Positions 11,338 through 19,621 are shown, counted from the first letter of the stretch. The stretch: DNA of 39,426 nt from Candidatus Omnitrophota bacterium (GCA_023136835.1 JAGLQN010000190.1:1-39426); one strand, 5' to 3'. The notes: a model not told the origin generated them from the sequence alone. Made by a program: numbers and translations.

Positions 11338-13020
11338 TTAAAATTCCTTATACCGATTTGTGATGGGAAGGCGCCAGTCTTTACCGAAAGCGCGGGGCGT
11401 TATTTTTATCCCCGGGGGAGCCTGCCGGCGTTTATACTCACTGCGGTCCACCATCGTTACGATATTCTTAACTAAATCAAGATTATTTTTCCGAGCCATT
11501 TTCCTAAATGACCAATGCTTCTCAATATATTCCTTGATCATGTCATCTAATACATCATAAGGAGGCAAACTATCCTGATCTTTTTGATTTGCTCGGAGTT
11601 CTGCGGAAGGAGCTCTTTTCAAAACACTAGCCGGGATCACGCTTTTTCCTTTGAGGTTCTTAAGCTTTGCTAAATCATATACTTTTGTTTTTGGCACATC
11701 CTTGATCACCGCGAATCCGCCTGTCATATCCCCATAAAGCGTGCAATAACCTACAGCAACCTCACTTTTATTCCCTGTTGTCAAAACCAGCCATCCGAAT
11801 TTATTCGAAAAAGTCATGAGGATGTCTCCCCGTATCCTGGCCTGAAGATTTTCTTCAGCTAATCCGGGTTTTGTCTCTTTCAATTTATTCTTCAGTTCGA
11901 ATAAATATACCTTAAATATCCTCTCGATGGGAACCTCGATCAAACGAACCCCCAAATTGTCTGATAACTTTTTAGCATCCGTCCTTGTCCCCTTCGATGT
12001 ATATTGCGACGGCATAGTTACTCCGATAACATTATCTTTACCCAACGCGTCAACCGCTATGGCCGCAACAAGTGAAGAATCAATGCCTCCGCTTAATCCT
12101 AAAACAGCTTCTTGAAATCCGTTTTTCCGGGCATAATCACGTGTTCCCAAAACTAACGCCTGATAGATACGTTCATCCCGGTTCAACCTCTTAGACAGGT
12201 GTTTCCTGATCGGTTGTTTTTCTTCTCTGGGTAAACTTCGGTTAACAGAAACAATATCTGATATTTGTGTTTCCCCCCCCCGTGAATGACCTATATCTAT
12301 ATCCACGACGATCAAATCCTCATCGAATTGTTTGCCAGAAGCAATAATCTCTCCCTTAGGATTTATAATAAGACTACCGCCGTCAAAAACAAGCTCATCT
12401 TGCCCGCCGATAAGATTCACATAACAAACAAATGCCCTTGCCTTCCTGGCGCGCTTTTTTAAAAGCTTTTCTCTTTCTTTCAGTTTGCCAACGTCATAAG
12501 GCGAAGCGGAAAGATTGATCAATAATCGGGCGCCTGCACGCACTTGCCTTTGGCATGCCCCTTTCTTGGCCCACATATCTTCACAAATGCTTATGCCAAA
12601 ACATTTTTTATCAATAGAAAAGATCTTATTATTCTTTCCCGATTCAAAATATCTTTTTTCGTCAAAAACGCCGTAATTAGGAAGCTCTTCTTTCCGGTAA
12701 ACGCCTTTTAACCGCCTGTCGCAGATAACCGCAGCGGCATTATATAGCTTCTTTTTTTTATCAATATCAACAAAGCCAACGATAGCCGTAATTCCTGTCG
12801 TCTTTGTCATCAAAGAACGTAAAACTTTGATATTATCCCGCACGAAATGATCTTTATATAAAAGATCTTCCGGCGGATATCCGCAAATAGCCAGCTCCGG
12901 AAAAACAACGATATCCGTATTTTGCTTCTTGGCTCGACGAATATTATTCTCGATCTTCTGCCGGTTTCCGGTCAGATCACCCACCGTGGAATTCATTTGA
13001 GCGGCCGCGATCCTGATCAT
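11338..13020 (-). CDS. nadE: Glutamine-dependent NAD+ synthetase
   Basis: Last step of NAD synthesis: amidates deamido-NAD using ammonia released from glutamine. The N-terminal nitrilase-type domain has the triad Glu42 (FPELAICGYPP), Lys110 (YRKEELPNYG) and Cys146 (ISICEDMW). The C-terminal synthetase domain begins around residue 275 and has the PP-loop SGGIDSS at 310-316. Length 560 residues matches bacterial glutaminase-fused NadE. It lies 13 bases after the amidotransferase gene, probably cotranscribed. Glutamine use links it to the nitrogen block; nadB elsewhere in the window serves the same cofactor pathway. Confidence 0.95.
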   Translation of the reverse strand: MIRIAAAQMNSTVGDLTGNRQKIENNIRRAKKQNTDIVVFPELAICGYPPEDLLYKDHFVRDNIKVLRSLMTKTTGITAIVGFVDIDKKKKLYNAAAVICDRRLKGVYRKEELPNYGVFDEKRYFESGKNNKIFSIDKKCFGISICEDMWAKKGACQRQVRAGARLLINLSASPYDVGKLKEREKLLKKRARKARAFVCYVNLIGGQDELVFDGGSLIINPKGEIIASGKQFDEDLIVVDIDIGHSRGGETQISDIVSVNRSLPREEKQPIRKHLSKRLNRDERIYQALVLGTRDYARKNGFQEAVLGLSGGIDSSLVAAIAVDALGKDNVIGVTMPSQYTSKGTRTDAKKLSDNLGVRLIEVPIERIFKVYLFELKNKLKETKPGLAEENLQARIRGDILMTFSNKFGWLVLTTGNKSEVAVGYCTLYGDMTGGFAVIKDVPKTKVYDLAKLKNLKGKSVIPASVLKRAPSAELRANQKDQDSLPPYDVLDDMIKEYIEKHWSFRKMARKNNLDLVKNIVTMVDRSEYKRRQAPPGIKITPRAFGKDWRLPITNRYKEF

Positions 13021-13033
13021 AGGATTTGTCCCG

Positions 13034-13759
13034 TTATGCGCGCGTTTTTTTGCTTTTTCGGTCTTGAATAATTTTTAGAAAATTATTGTATATCGTATCA
13101 GCATTCGCGCGGAAAAGGCCTTCCTTCTGCTGATACTTTTCGATCATAATCCGTTTTTGCTGCGCCCGGAAAGGATCTTCTTCGCCAAAATAAGTTTCAG
13201 TCCATTTGCGTATTGTCGATTCGATGACCTCAATATGAAACTGCAAACCATAGGCAACAGAACCGATTCTAAAAGCTTGCTGGGGGCAGCCCCCTGAAGA
13301 AGCTAAAAGTTCCGCTCCGGACGGAAGATCTGACATGTCATCATGCCATTGAAAAACGTCTATTGTCTCTTCAAGCCCTTTAAATAAAGGGTCTTTTTTT
13401 CCGTCGTCGGTAAACCGGACAGGAAAGAGCCCGATTTCTTTCTCGGGAGACTGATTGACTTTTGCTTCACACGCCTTAGCTAATAATTGCGAGCCTAAAC
13501 ATATGCCAAGAAATGGAATTTCCTGGGTAACGACATTCTTTAAGAATACGTGCTCGTCTTTTAGAAAAGGATATTTTTCTTCTTCGTAAACATTGATCGG
13601 GCCGCCTAGGCTTATGATCGCTTCGATATTGCCGATATCTTCCGGGAGAGAATCTCCGTTCTGCAGCTCAATCGTTTGAGTTTGAAGGCCTTGCCCTTCA
13701 AAGAACTCTTTAAGAGTTTCAGGACCTTCAATATCAATATGTTTAATAAACAAAATCAT
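13034..13759 (-). CDS. Class I (GATase1) glutamine amidotransferase-like protein
   Basis: Resembles stand-alone GMP-synthase-like amidotransferases. The nucleophile is Cys87 in PFLGICLGSQLLA, and the His-Glu pair is His175 and Glu177 in YGLQFHIEV, so the triad is complete. The N-terminal ISLGGPINVYEEEKYPFL is typical of this subgroup. Length 241 residues: there is no synthetase domain, so the ammonia acceptor is unknown. The start has a strong AGGAGG about 6 bases upstream, directly after the inverted repeat that ends glnA. It precedes nadE by 13 bases. It is not GuaA. A gamma-glutamyl hydrolase or a partner of an unlinked synthase are both possible. Confidence 0.85.
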   Translation of the reverse strand: MILFIKHIDIEGPETLKEFFEGQGLQTQTIELQNGDSLPEDIGNIEAIISLGGPINVYEEEKYPFLKDEHVFLKNVVTQEIPFLGICLGSQLLAKACEAKVNQSPEKEIGLFPVRFTDDGKKDPLFKGLEETIDVFQWHDDMSDLPSGAELLASSGGCPQQAFRIGSVAYGLQFHIEVIESTIRKWTETYFGEEDPFRAQQKRIMIEKYQQKEGLFRANADTIYNNFLKIIQDRKSKKTRA

Positions 13760-13777
13760 TAACCCCTCCTAACCTTA

Positions 13778-13846
13778 GGAAAAAGCGGATAGTATCCATT
13801 CAAAAATAATTACGCTTAATTTCCTCCGATACTATCCGCTTTTTCC
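13778..13846. terminator. 19-bp perfect inverted repeat between glnA and the amidotransferase gene
   Basis: Arms 13778-13796 (GGAAAAAGCGGATAGTATC) and 13828-13846 are exact reverse complements around a 31-base spacer. On either strand the 3' arm ends in CGCTTTTTCC, so it could act as a bidirectional terminator, mainly for glnA. The long arms, flush ends and long loop are unusual for a simple terminator; see the findings. Confidence 0.65.
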
Positions 13847-13865
13847 ATCTTTTTATTTATTAAAC

Positions 13866-16016
13866 TTAAGTAATAAACAGCATCTCAGCATAAGACGGTA
13901 GCGGCCAGCTATCGGCGGGAACTAGGCCTTCTAATATATCAACAATTTCACGTAATGCTTCCGTACTTGTTTTCATTTTCTGAATAGAATCACCCTTCAG
14001 CGCCGCTTCAAGGTTACTGACAGCGGTGATAGCTTTTTCAGTCTCCTTAGAAACATCCTTGAGAAGTTTTCTGCTTGCCGTTGACTTTATCTTATTAATA
14101 CTCTCGACGGTCTTGATCGTTTCAGCCAGTTCAATTTGATAATCCATCGCAACCGGAATGATCGTTGTTTTGGCCATATCCGCGGCAAGCCCGGCTTCAT
14201 AGCGGATAATTGTTTCGTAGGTTTCCATATAAACCTCATACCTTGAAAACAATTCCGTCTTGGTCAGAACGCCCTGTTTTTCGCATAAGCTGACAACTGC
14301 CGGATCTTTGGTCACTTTAAGCGCTTCAGGAGTTGTTTTCAAATTGGGCAACCCTCGCCTCTTGGCCTCTTTCACCCAAGCTTCAGTATAATTATCTCCA
14401 TTGAAAATAACCCTCTTATGCTTCTTTATAATGTCCTGAAGGAGTTTTTGTACGGTTTTATTCATATTCTTGTTTGATTTCTTTGCAGTTTCCAATTTTG
14501 TGCAGATCTCATCGAGCGCACCAGCCGCGATCGTATTGATCACAACATTCGGGCCTGCCAAGCTTGCCGCAGAACCGACCGCGCGAAACTCAAACTTCGA
14601 CCCTGTAAAAGCAAATGGAGAAGTCCTGTTCCGGTCGGAAGCATGACGCGGTAAACCCGGCAGAGAATCAACCCCGACCGCTAATGTCCCGCCTTTTTTT
14701 GAACTCTTAACGCCGGATCCTTTTTCGATCTGCTCGATGATATCATTCAACTGCTCACCAAGATAGATCGAAATGATTGCCGGTGGAGCTTCATGAGACC
14801 CTAAACGATGATCATTACCGGCTGACGCTACAGAAGCCCGCAGAAAAGCAGCATGCTCATCAACGGCTTTAATGACAGCACAAAGCATGATCAAAAATCG
14901 CTCATTTTCATGAGGATTATCGCCGGGAGATAACCAATTTTTTCCATCCGGACCGGTCACGGACCAGTTGCAATGTTTCCCGGATCCGTTAATACCGGCA
15001 AACGGCTTCTCATGCAACAAACATACTAACCCATGACGTTTAGCAACTTTCTGCATCACTTCCATGGTAAGCATATTATGATCAACCGCGAGGTTCTGGT
15101 TCTCGAAGATCGGAGCAACCTCATACTGCCCGGGAGCCACCTCATTGTGGCGTGTTTTAAGCGGCGTACCCAACTTCCACATCTCACGGTCAAGATCCTC
15201 CATAAAACCGATAACACGATCTTTAATGGCCCCAAAATAATGGTCCGCCATTTGCTGATGTTTCGCAGGTTCTTTCCCGAAGAGCGTGCGACCCGTCTGG
15301 ATAAGATCGATCCTCTGATGATAGAAATCTCTATCAATTAAGAAATATTCCTGTTCACCTCCCAGCGTAGAGAAGGCATTTTGGGTGATTTTGATGCCGA
15401 GCACTTTAGCCAATCGGGCAACTTGCCTGGAAATAGCCTTCATTGATCTTAATAAAGGCGTCTTTTTATCCAAAGCTTCCCCGTTCCATCCAACAAAATA
15501 AGTCGGAATACAAAGAGTCGCCCCACGCGCTCCTTCTTTAACAAACGCCGGACTCGTCGGATCCCAGCCAGTATATCCACGAGCTTCAAACGTAGGACGA
15601 AGGCCTCCCGATGGAAAACTGGAAGCATCCGGTTCACCCTGGATGAGCGCATTTCCGGAGAATTCCAAAATAACTCCACCCTCACCATCTAACTCGATAA
15701 AAGAATCATGCTTTTCAGCTGTTAGACCGGTAAGCGGCTGGAACCAATGCGTGTAGTGAGTAGCCCCTTTTGAAACCGCCCAGTTTTTCATCGCTTCTGC
15801 CACTTCATCGGCAATACTGGGATCTAACGGACCGCTATTTTTGATCGCTTCGCTTAACGATTTATAGGCCTTTTCCGAGAGATAATTACGCATGACCTTA
15901 AGCCCAAAAACATTATCTCCATAATAATCCGCAACTGTTCTCTGCCCGCTTTCAGTTGTCATAATTTGTTTCCCTTCAATATTTGAAATATCAATTGCAC
16001 TTATTCTCGTTCTCAT
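13866..16016 (-). CDS. glnN: Glutamine synthetase, type III
   Basis: ATP-dependent amidation of glutamate by ammonium. At 716 residues it is far longer than type I (about 450-470) and fits GSIII. Motifs in order include GGLRPTFEARGYTGWDPTSP near the N-terminus, HNEVAPGQYEVAPIFE, FAGINGSGKHCNWS (substrate/metal site) and NRTSPFAFTGSKFEFR. The long C-terminal helical extension typical of type III is present. The start at 16016 has AGGGGAG about 7 bases upstream; a second ATG 18 codons in also has a GAAGG-like site. The gene has its own promoter and a 5' leader with ANTAR-type hairpins and a terminator (16136-16257). The type III form lacks the known adenylylation control of type I, so leader control may be important. 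Confidence 0.96.
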   Translation of the reverse strand: MRTRISAIDISNIEGKQIMTTESGQRTVADYYGDNVFGLKVMRNYLSEKAYKSLSEAIKNSGPLDPSIADEVAEAMKNWAVSKGATHYTHWFQPLTGLTAEKHDSFIELDGEGGVILEFSGNALIQGEPDASSFPSGGLRPTFEARGYTGWDPTSPAFVKEGARGATLCIPTYFVGWNGEALDKKTPLLRSMKAISRQVARLAKVLGIKITQNAFSTLGGEQEYFLIDRDFYHQRIDLIQTGRTLFGKEPAKHQQMADHYFGAIKDRVIGFMEDLDREMWKLGTPLKTRHNEVAPGQYEVAPIFENQNLAVDHNMLTMEVMQKVAKRHGLVCLLHEKPFAGINGSGKHCNWSVTGPDGKNWLSPGDNPHENERFLIMLCAVIKAVDEHAAFLRASVASAGNDHRLGSHEAPPAIISIYLGEQLNDIIEQIEKGSGVKSSKKGGTLAVGVDSLPGLPRHASDRNRTSPFAFTGSKFEFRAVGSAASLAGPNVVINTIAAGALDEICTKLETAKKSNKNMNKTVQKLLQDIIKKHKRVIFNGDNYTEAWVKEAKRRGLPNLKTTPEALKVTKDPAVVSLCEKQGVLTKTELFSRYEVYMETYETIIRYEAGLAADMAKTTIIPVAMDYQIELAETIKTVESINKIKSTASRKLLKDVSKETEKAITAVSNLEAALKGDSIQKMKTSTEALREIVDILEGLVPADSWPLPSYAEMLFIT

Positions 16017-16135
16017 TGTTTTCTCCCCTTTTCTGAAATTTGCCTTGCAATGAACTGCCTGATAATCACAGGTACCGTGTTTTTCTTCGAAAAAGGCCTA
16101 TTCCAGAAAATTGCATCGTTAGGGAAGCTTTTAAT

Positions 16136-16176
16136 AAAAAGTCCTCTTCGCACAGTTTTACCTTTGCTCAGAGGAC
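16136..16176 (-). terminator. Attenuator terminator in the glnA leader
   Basis: On the minus strand GTCCTCT (16170-16176) pairs perfectly with AGAGGAC (16141-16147). An inner GCA/TGC helix extends the stem and five T follow. It lies 120 bases upstream of the glnA ATG and inside the transcribed leader, so it must be read through for expression. Its 5' arm is also the 3' arm of the adjoining antiterminator hairpin. Confidence 0.85.
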
Positions 16177-16257
16177 CTCAATGCCCTTACTCTTAACACC
16201 AGAACATCTCTTTTACCACACCGCCCATCCCTTTAAAGACATCTTTACCTTAAAAAG
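16172..16257 (-). promoter_or_regulatory. ANTAR-type two-hairpin element in the glnA leader
   Basis: P1 (16230-16257, minus strand) has arms CTTTTTAAGGT and GTCTTTAAAGG around the six-base loop AAAGAT. P2 (16172-16187) has arms AGGGC and GTCCT around the loop ATTGAG. Both loops have A at position 1 and G at position 4, the conserved bases of ANTAR targets. The P2 3' arm overlaps the terminator 5' arm, so the two structures exclude each other. P1 contains G-U pairs and one mismatch and is less certain than P2. The linker is about 42 bases. Confidence 0.75.
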
Positions 16258-16268
16258 TAAGATAGATA

Positions 16269-16297
16269 AATATACAACCAGTGTATATTTTTGTCAA
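16269..16297 (-). promoter_or_regulatory. Sigma-70-type promoter of glnA
   Basis: On the minus strand, TTGACA (16292-16297), a 17-base spacer and TATATT (16269-16274). Transcription would start near 16262, a few bases before P1. The leader is therefore about 245 bases. The interval 16298-16423 upstream shows nothing else that I can support. Confidence 0.8.
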
Positions 16298-16423
16298 GAT
16301 TTTTCTGGGGCCCAATCCCTTTATTTACTTAAGGATACGGCCTTCAAGAGACCTCTTCTACTGCCCTTTTCCAAAGACCTTATTGATGATCAAAAAACAG
16401 ACTATAATGCTGATTGAATATTA

Positions 16424-16765
16424 CTACCCTATCGCATCGCTCCCTTCTTCTCCTGTACGGATACGTACACAACGTTCCAGATTTAGGACAAATATCTTCC
16501 CATCTCCGATTTGATCCATTCTCGCACCTTTGACGATCGCCTGAATAGTCGGCTCAACAAACTCCGCATTAACAGCGATTTCAAAGCGCACCTTTTTAAG
16601 AAGATTGACCTCATGGACAATCCCCCGATAAGTTTCTTTAAAACCTTTTTGCTGTCCGCATCCTAGAACATTGGTAACGGTCATCTTATGTATTTCCGCA
16701 TCAAAAAGCGCCTTCTTAACATCAGGCAACTTGTGCGGCTGGATCATTGCTATAATAAGTTTCAT
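16424..16765 (-). CDS. glnK: Nitrogen regulatory PII protein (GlnB/GlnK family), Tyr51 replaced
   Basis: PII trimers sense 2-oxoglutarate, ATP and ADP and bind Amt and other targets. The 113-residue sequence is a full PII: N-terminal [19 protein letters not shown], the T-loop region [11 protein letters not shown], and the C-terminal [20 protein letters not shown] signature. In the T-loop Tyr46 is kept, but the position of the uridylylated Tyr51 is His51, so uridylylation by GlnD as in enteric bacteria is not expected there. It follows amt by 93 bases, the usual amt-glnK pairing and the reason for the symbol; glnB is equally possible. GGAGG precedes the ATG. Confidence 0.94.
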   Translation of the reverse strand: MKLIIAMIQPHKLPDVKKALFDAEIHKMTVTNVLGCGQQKGFKETYRGIVHEVNLLKKVRFEIAVNAEFVEPTIQAIVKGARMDQIGDGKIFVLNLERCVRIRTGEEGSDAIG

Positions 16766-16858
16766 AATAATATCCTCCTTAATTAAGGAAATTTCCTGGT
16801 TTATAGTTAATTACACTTCTCGTTATTTTTAAAACCAACCCAGGCTCAACATTCTCTC

Positions 16859-18250
16859 TTAAGAATTACTGAATATCTGGAACCCGGAATAAGCTTCCAT
16901 TCCATGCTCAGAAATATCCAACCCTTTTAATTCTTCTTCCGGTGTTACTCGCAGGCCACCGATTGATTTTATGACATTAAATAGAATAAGTCCCGTTAAG
17001 AATGCCCATAGGAAACAGGCCACTACCCCAATAAGTTGGGTTGTCATCTGACTCATCCCACCACCATATAATAACCCGCCATTTGCATCACCAATGCCCA
17101 GAACCTTTTCCGCGTTAAATAATCCGCAGGATAAAGTGCCCCAAGCGCCACAAACACCATGAGCAGAAACAGCTCCAACCGGATCATCAACCTTAAGAAC
17201 TCTGTCGATGAAAATAACGCTGAGCACAACTAACACCCCGCCAATAAGCCCTATCCAAATAGAACCCATCGGTGTCACAGTGTAACATGGAGCTGTAATG
17301 GAGACCAGTCCTGCTAATGCGCCGTTTAATGACATTGAAGCATCAGGTTTTTTGAATAAGATCCAAGATGTTACCATAGCGGCTATTGCACCGGCGGCAG
17401 CTGCCAGATTAGTTGTAACAGCTACACGTCCGATCTCGCCATTACCTACCGTTGTTGAACCCGGGTTGAAACCAAACCAGCCAAACCAAAGAATAAACAG
17501 GCCTAGCGCTGCTAAGGTGAGATTGTGGCCTAATATTGCTTTCGGTTCCCCATCGGGGCTATATTTCCCAAGACGCGGACCTAGTACAATAGCGCCGGCC
17601 AGAGCCAGCCAACCGCCTACGGAATGGACAACCGTGGAGCCTGCAAAATCACAAAAAGGTGTGGTTAAATTTTCTAACCACCCGCCTCCATCTAATAGTC
17701 CTCCCCATGCCCAAGAACCAAAGATCGGGTAAATAAACGCGCAGATAAAAACGCTGTAGCTTAAGTACGCGCTAAATTTAGTCCGGCCAGCCATCGCGCC
17801 GGAGACGATCGTTGCCGCGGTTCCGGCAAAAACTGTCTGAAAAAATAAAAAACTATAATTCCAATGCTCTGCGTCACCCAAAACGCCGTCTAACATAAAA
17901 TTAGTTGTCCCAAAAAAGCCATTGGAAACGCCGAACATCAGGCCAAAACCAATTAAGAAGAAGGCAATGGACCCGATAGAAAAATCCATAAGATTTTTCA
18001 TAAGGATGTTTATAGCATTTTTTGCGCGCGTGAAACCTGCTTCAACCATGGCAAAGCCGGCCTGCATAAAAAAGACCAAAAATGCCGCAACACAGGTCCA
18101 TACAATATTCAAATTAGTTTGCAATCCCTCAATTGCTTTGGCATTAGCAGCAGCATCTTCCGCGAACGCCGGTAATGCGCCATATAGCAGTACCAAAACT
18201 GAAAGTGGGAGTGTGTTATATACACCTTTGATAAGTTTACGTAACATCAT
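16859..18250 (-). CDS. amt: Ammonium transporter Amt
   Basis: Inner-membrane ammonium channel. It begins with a cleavable-looking signal peptide (to about residue 30, ALPAFA), then eleven hydrophobic segments. The pore twin histidines are present as His209 (DFAGSTVVHSVGG, with the nearby Asp201) and His364 (GAVSAHGVCGAWGT). Length 463 residues is typical. It starts with two consecutive ATG codons behind AAAGGAG, so 18247 is equally likely. It lies between the porin gene (92-base gap) and the PII gene (93-base gap). With no promoter or terminator visible between them, all three probably share the attenuated promoter at 19622-19650. Confidence 0.96.
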   Translation of the reverse strand: MMLRKLIKGVYNTLPLSVLVLLYGALPAFAEDAAANAKAIEGLQTNLNIVWTCVAAFLVFFMQAGFAMVEAGFTRAKNAINILMKNLMDFSIGSIAFFLIGFGLMFGVSNGFFGTTNFMLDGVLGDAEHWNYSFLFFQTVFAGTAATIVSGAMAGRTKFSAYLSYSVFICAFIYPIFGSWAWGGLLDGGGWLENLTTPFCDFAGSTVVHSVGGWLALAGAIVLGPRLGKYSPDGEPKAILGHNLTLAALGLFILWFGWFGFNPGSTTVGNGEIGRVAVTTNLAAAAGAIAAMVTSWILFKKPDASMSLNGALAGLVSITAPCYTVTPMGSIWIGLIGGVLVVLSVIFIDRVLKVDDPVGAVSAHGVCGAWGTLSCGLFNAEKVLGIGDANGGLLYGGGMSQMTTQLIGVVACFLWAFLTGLILFNVIKSIGGLRVTPEEELKGLDISEHGMEAYSGFQIFSNS

Positions 18251-18342
18251 AGTTTTCTCCTTTCTTGCAAGAAAATCGTTTACACGATGACTTTTGAACG
18301 ACTTTCTAGTACTTTTGGAAATTTTTACAATTTCCTAAAGTG

Positions 18343-19134
18343 TTAAAAGCTAAAAGCCAATGAGACTCCGCTATAGAATTGCTCCTTTTGATCGTTACCT
18401 CCACCCGACGCCAGATCATCAAACGGGACACTGTATCCAATATTCGAACCTACAGTGATTTTCTCAGATAAAGGAACGGCCAATCCAACTGTTGACAACA
18501 GATAACTACCGATTCCGTCAATAAAGGCATTATCGTTATGACCGTATTCCAATCCAAGGTCTAAAGTCACACCATAATCCTCAATCAGATCGAAACTATG
18601 CCCTATTCCAGCCATGATATAATTCCCATCAGCGCCACCTTGAGCTTCGTCTTCATAGTCGTTATACCATGTAATATAAGGCGAAAGTATGGTATCAAAG
18701 GCAATTCCTAGGTAGAATTCCTTAGAATATAGATCAGCTTCTGGAAAGCCATACCATGTATGTCCTAGAGAGAAGCTAACCTTTTCTAGGTTCCTCCCTA
18801 AGAACCCCAGATCAAAACCATACCCTATCCATCCATCAACCTCATCTGAAGCCAAGCCATCCTCTGATTCAATGTCCCAGCTCCCCCAAAAACCACCTTC
18901 AAAACCACTAGACGCAATCGTTATTCCCGGCTGAAGAACGTTATCATCGTCTAAAAGAAAGCCTCTCCACACATATTTACTATAGAAGTCGATGGATGCA
19001 GAAACTTCAACTTCAATACCTTCATCTTTTAGATAATCCCCCAACAACGTTTTAGACTCTGCCCTGGCACTCGAGGTCAAAAGACCAAAAGTAACCACAG
19101 AAATAATTGCAATTGTTAATGCTCTCGTTTTCAT
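18343..19134 (-). CDS. Predicted outer-membrane beta-barrel (TorF/Gcw_chp-like porin)
   Basis: A 263-residue exported protein. Residues 1-25 (MKTRALTIAIISVVTF through SARA) form a signal peptide. The mature part has alternating strands and ends in aromatic SLAFSF, as outer-membrane barrels do. The segment SIDFYSKYVWRGFLLDDD and the following PGITIASSGFEGGFWGSWD resemble the TIGR02001/TorF family of unknown function. The start at 19134 has AAGGAG six bases upstream; an ATG five codons earlier overlaps that site. As first gene before amt and PII it may admit a nitrogen source through the outer membrane, an inference from context only. Confidence 0.75.
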   Translation of the reverse strand: MKTRALTIAIISVVTFGLLTSSARAESKTLLGDYLKDEGIEVEVSASIDFYSKYVWRGFLLDDDNVLQPGITIASSGFEGGFWGSWDIESEDGLASDEVDGWIGYGFDLGFLGRNLEKVSFSLGHTWYGFPEADLYSKEFYLGIAFDTILSPYITWYNDYEDEAQGGADGNYIMAGIGHSFDLIEDYGVTLDLGLEYGHNDNAFIDGIGSYLLSTVGLAVPLSEKITVGSNIGYSVPFDDLASGGGNDQKEQFYSGVSLAFSF

Positions 19135-19249
19135 TTTTACTCCTTTCATTTTCCAAAGATCCGTTTACTAATTTTGCATCTTCTTACAGCGTACAAAGAA
19201 GATGTTCAAAAGGCGGCTTTGTCTTTTTATGAATTTTGTCCTTAAAAAC

Positions 19250-19302
19250 AAAAAATCCTCTCCAAAAGCTATTCACAGCTTCCAAAGAGGACGTCTTCGC
19301 CC
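19250..19302 (-). terminator. Second attenuator terminator in the porin-amt leader
   Basis: On the minus strand TCCTCT (19286-19291) pairs with AGAGGA (19256-19261), with an inner GGAAGCT/AGCTTTT helix and a run of six T. Just before it GGGC and GTCC (19289-19302) can pair around GAAGAC. This keeps G at loop position 4 but has G, not A, at position 1, and can collapse to an AAGA tetraloop. The stem sequences closely match the glnA attenuator. It is 115 bases before the porin start. Confidence 0.75.
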
Positions 19303-19354
19303 TTCGAATGTCTATTCTATGATGAAGAGATTGGCGGATTACCCCAAGACCTTC

Positions 19355-19503
19355 AACCCCTACTCTTATATTGTTGGGGTTATCTCACCAATAAGTTTAC
19401 GCCGCATACCCTTCATTGCGCCGCAAACTTAGGACACGGCAAAATCGCTTCTATGATAACTCCAATGCGATTTTCATACTCAGAAAAGCATTAAGCTTTT
19501 CTG
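19355..19503 (-). ncRNA. Structured leader segment between the two porin attenuators, unidentified
   Basis: Successive inverted repeats in the minus-strand transcript are CAGAAAAGC/GCTTTTCTG (19481-19503), AAAATCGC/GCGATTTT (19441-19474), TAAGTTT/AAACTTA (19392-19431, with inner CG and GCA/TGC pairs) and AACCCC/GGGGTT (19355-19381). I recognise no known riboswitch consensus. The series of stems just before a terminator suggests a second sensing element. It contains no gene that I can support. Confidence 0.5.
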
Positions 19504-19508
19504 GGCAT

Positions 19509-19552
19509 GAAAAAAGCCCGACCTCCGCTTACTTTTCGCGGTTTGCCGGACT
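19509..19552 (-). terminator. First attenuator terminator in the porin-amt leader
   Basis: On the minus strand AGTCCG (19547-19552) pairs with CGGGCT (19515-19520), with an inner CCGC/GCGG helix, followed by six T. It lies about 65-105 bases after the predicted transcription start, so the transcript ends early unless antiterminated. Its 5' arm overlaps the 3' arm of P2. Confidence 0.85.
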
Positions 19553-19596
19553 GCTTTGCCCCTCTTTAAACCCGCCTAAAACCATCAATGGTTCTG
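19548..19596 (-). promoter_or_regulatory. ANTAR-type two-hairpin element in the porin-amt-PII leader
   Basis: The clearest example in the window. P1 (19578-19595) has arms AGAACC and GGTTTT around the six-base loop ATTGAT. P2 (19548-19561) has arms GGGC and GTCC around the loop AAAGCA. Both loops have A1 and G4. Only 16 bases separate the hairpins. The P2 3' arm is used by the terminator stem (19509-19552), so protein bound to P1-P2 would block termination. This matches the established ANTAR antitermination architecture. Confidence 0.85.
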
Positions 19597-19621
19597 ACTT
19601 TTCAACTTCTTAGACATCTGA

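Noticed and set aside
16385-16423. Possible terminator after the PII gene (run of six T on the minus strand)
   Set aside because: The only preceding pairing is a CAG/CTG stem of about three base pairs, too weak to support.
19380-19418. Possible 16-residue leader peptide starting MKGMRRKLIG in the porin-amt leader
   Set aside because: No ribosome binding site precedes it, its start lies inside a hairpin, and the sequence shows no run of codons that would sense an amino acid.
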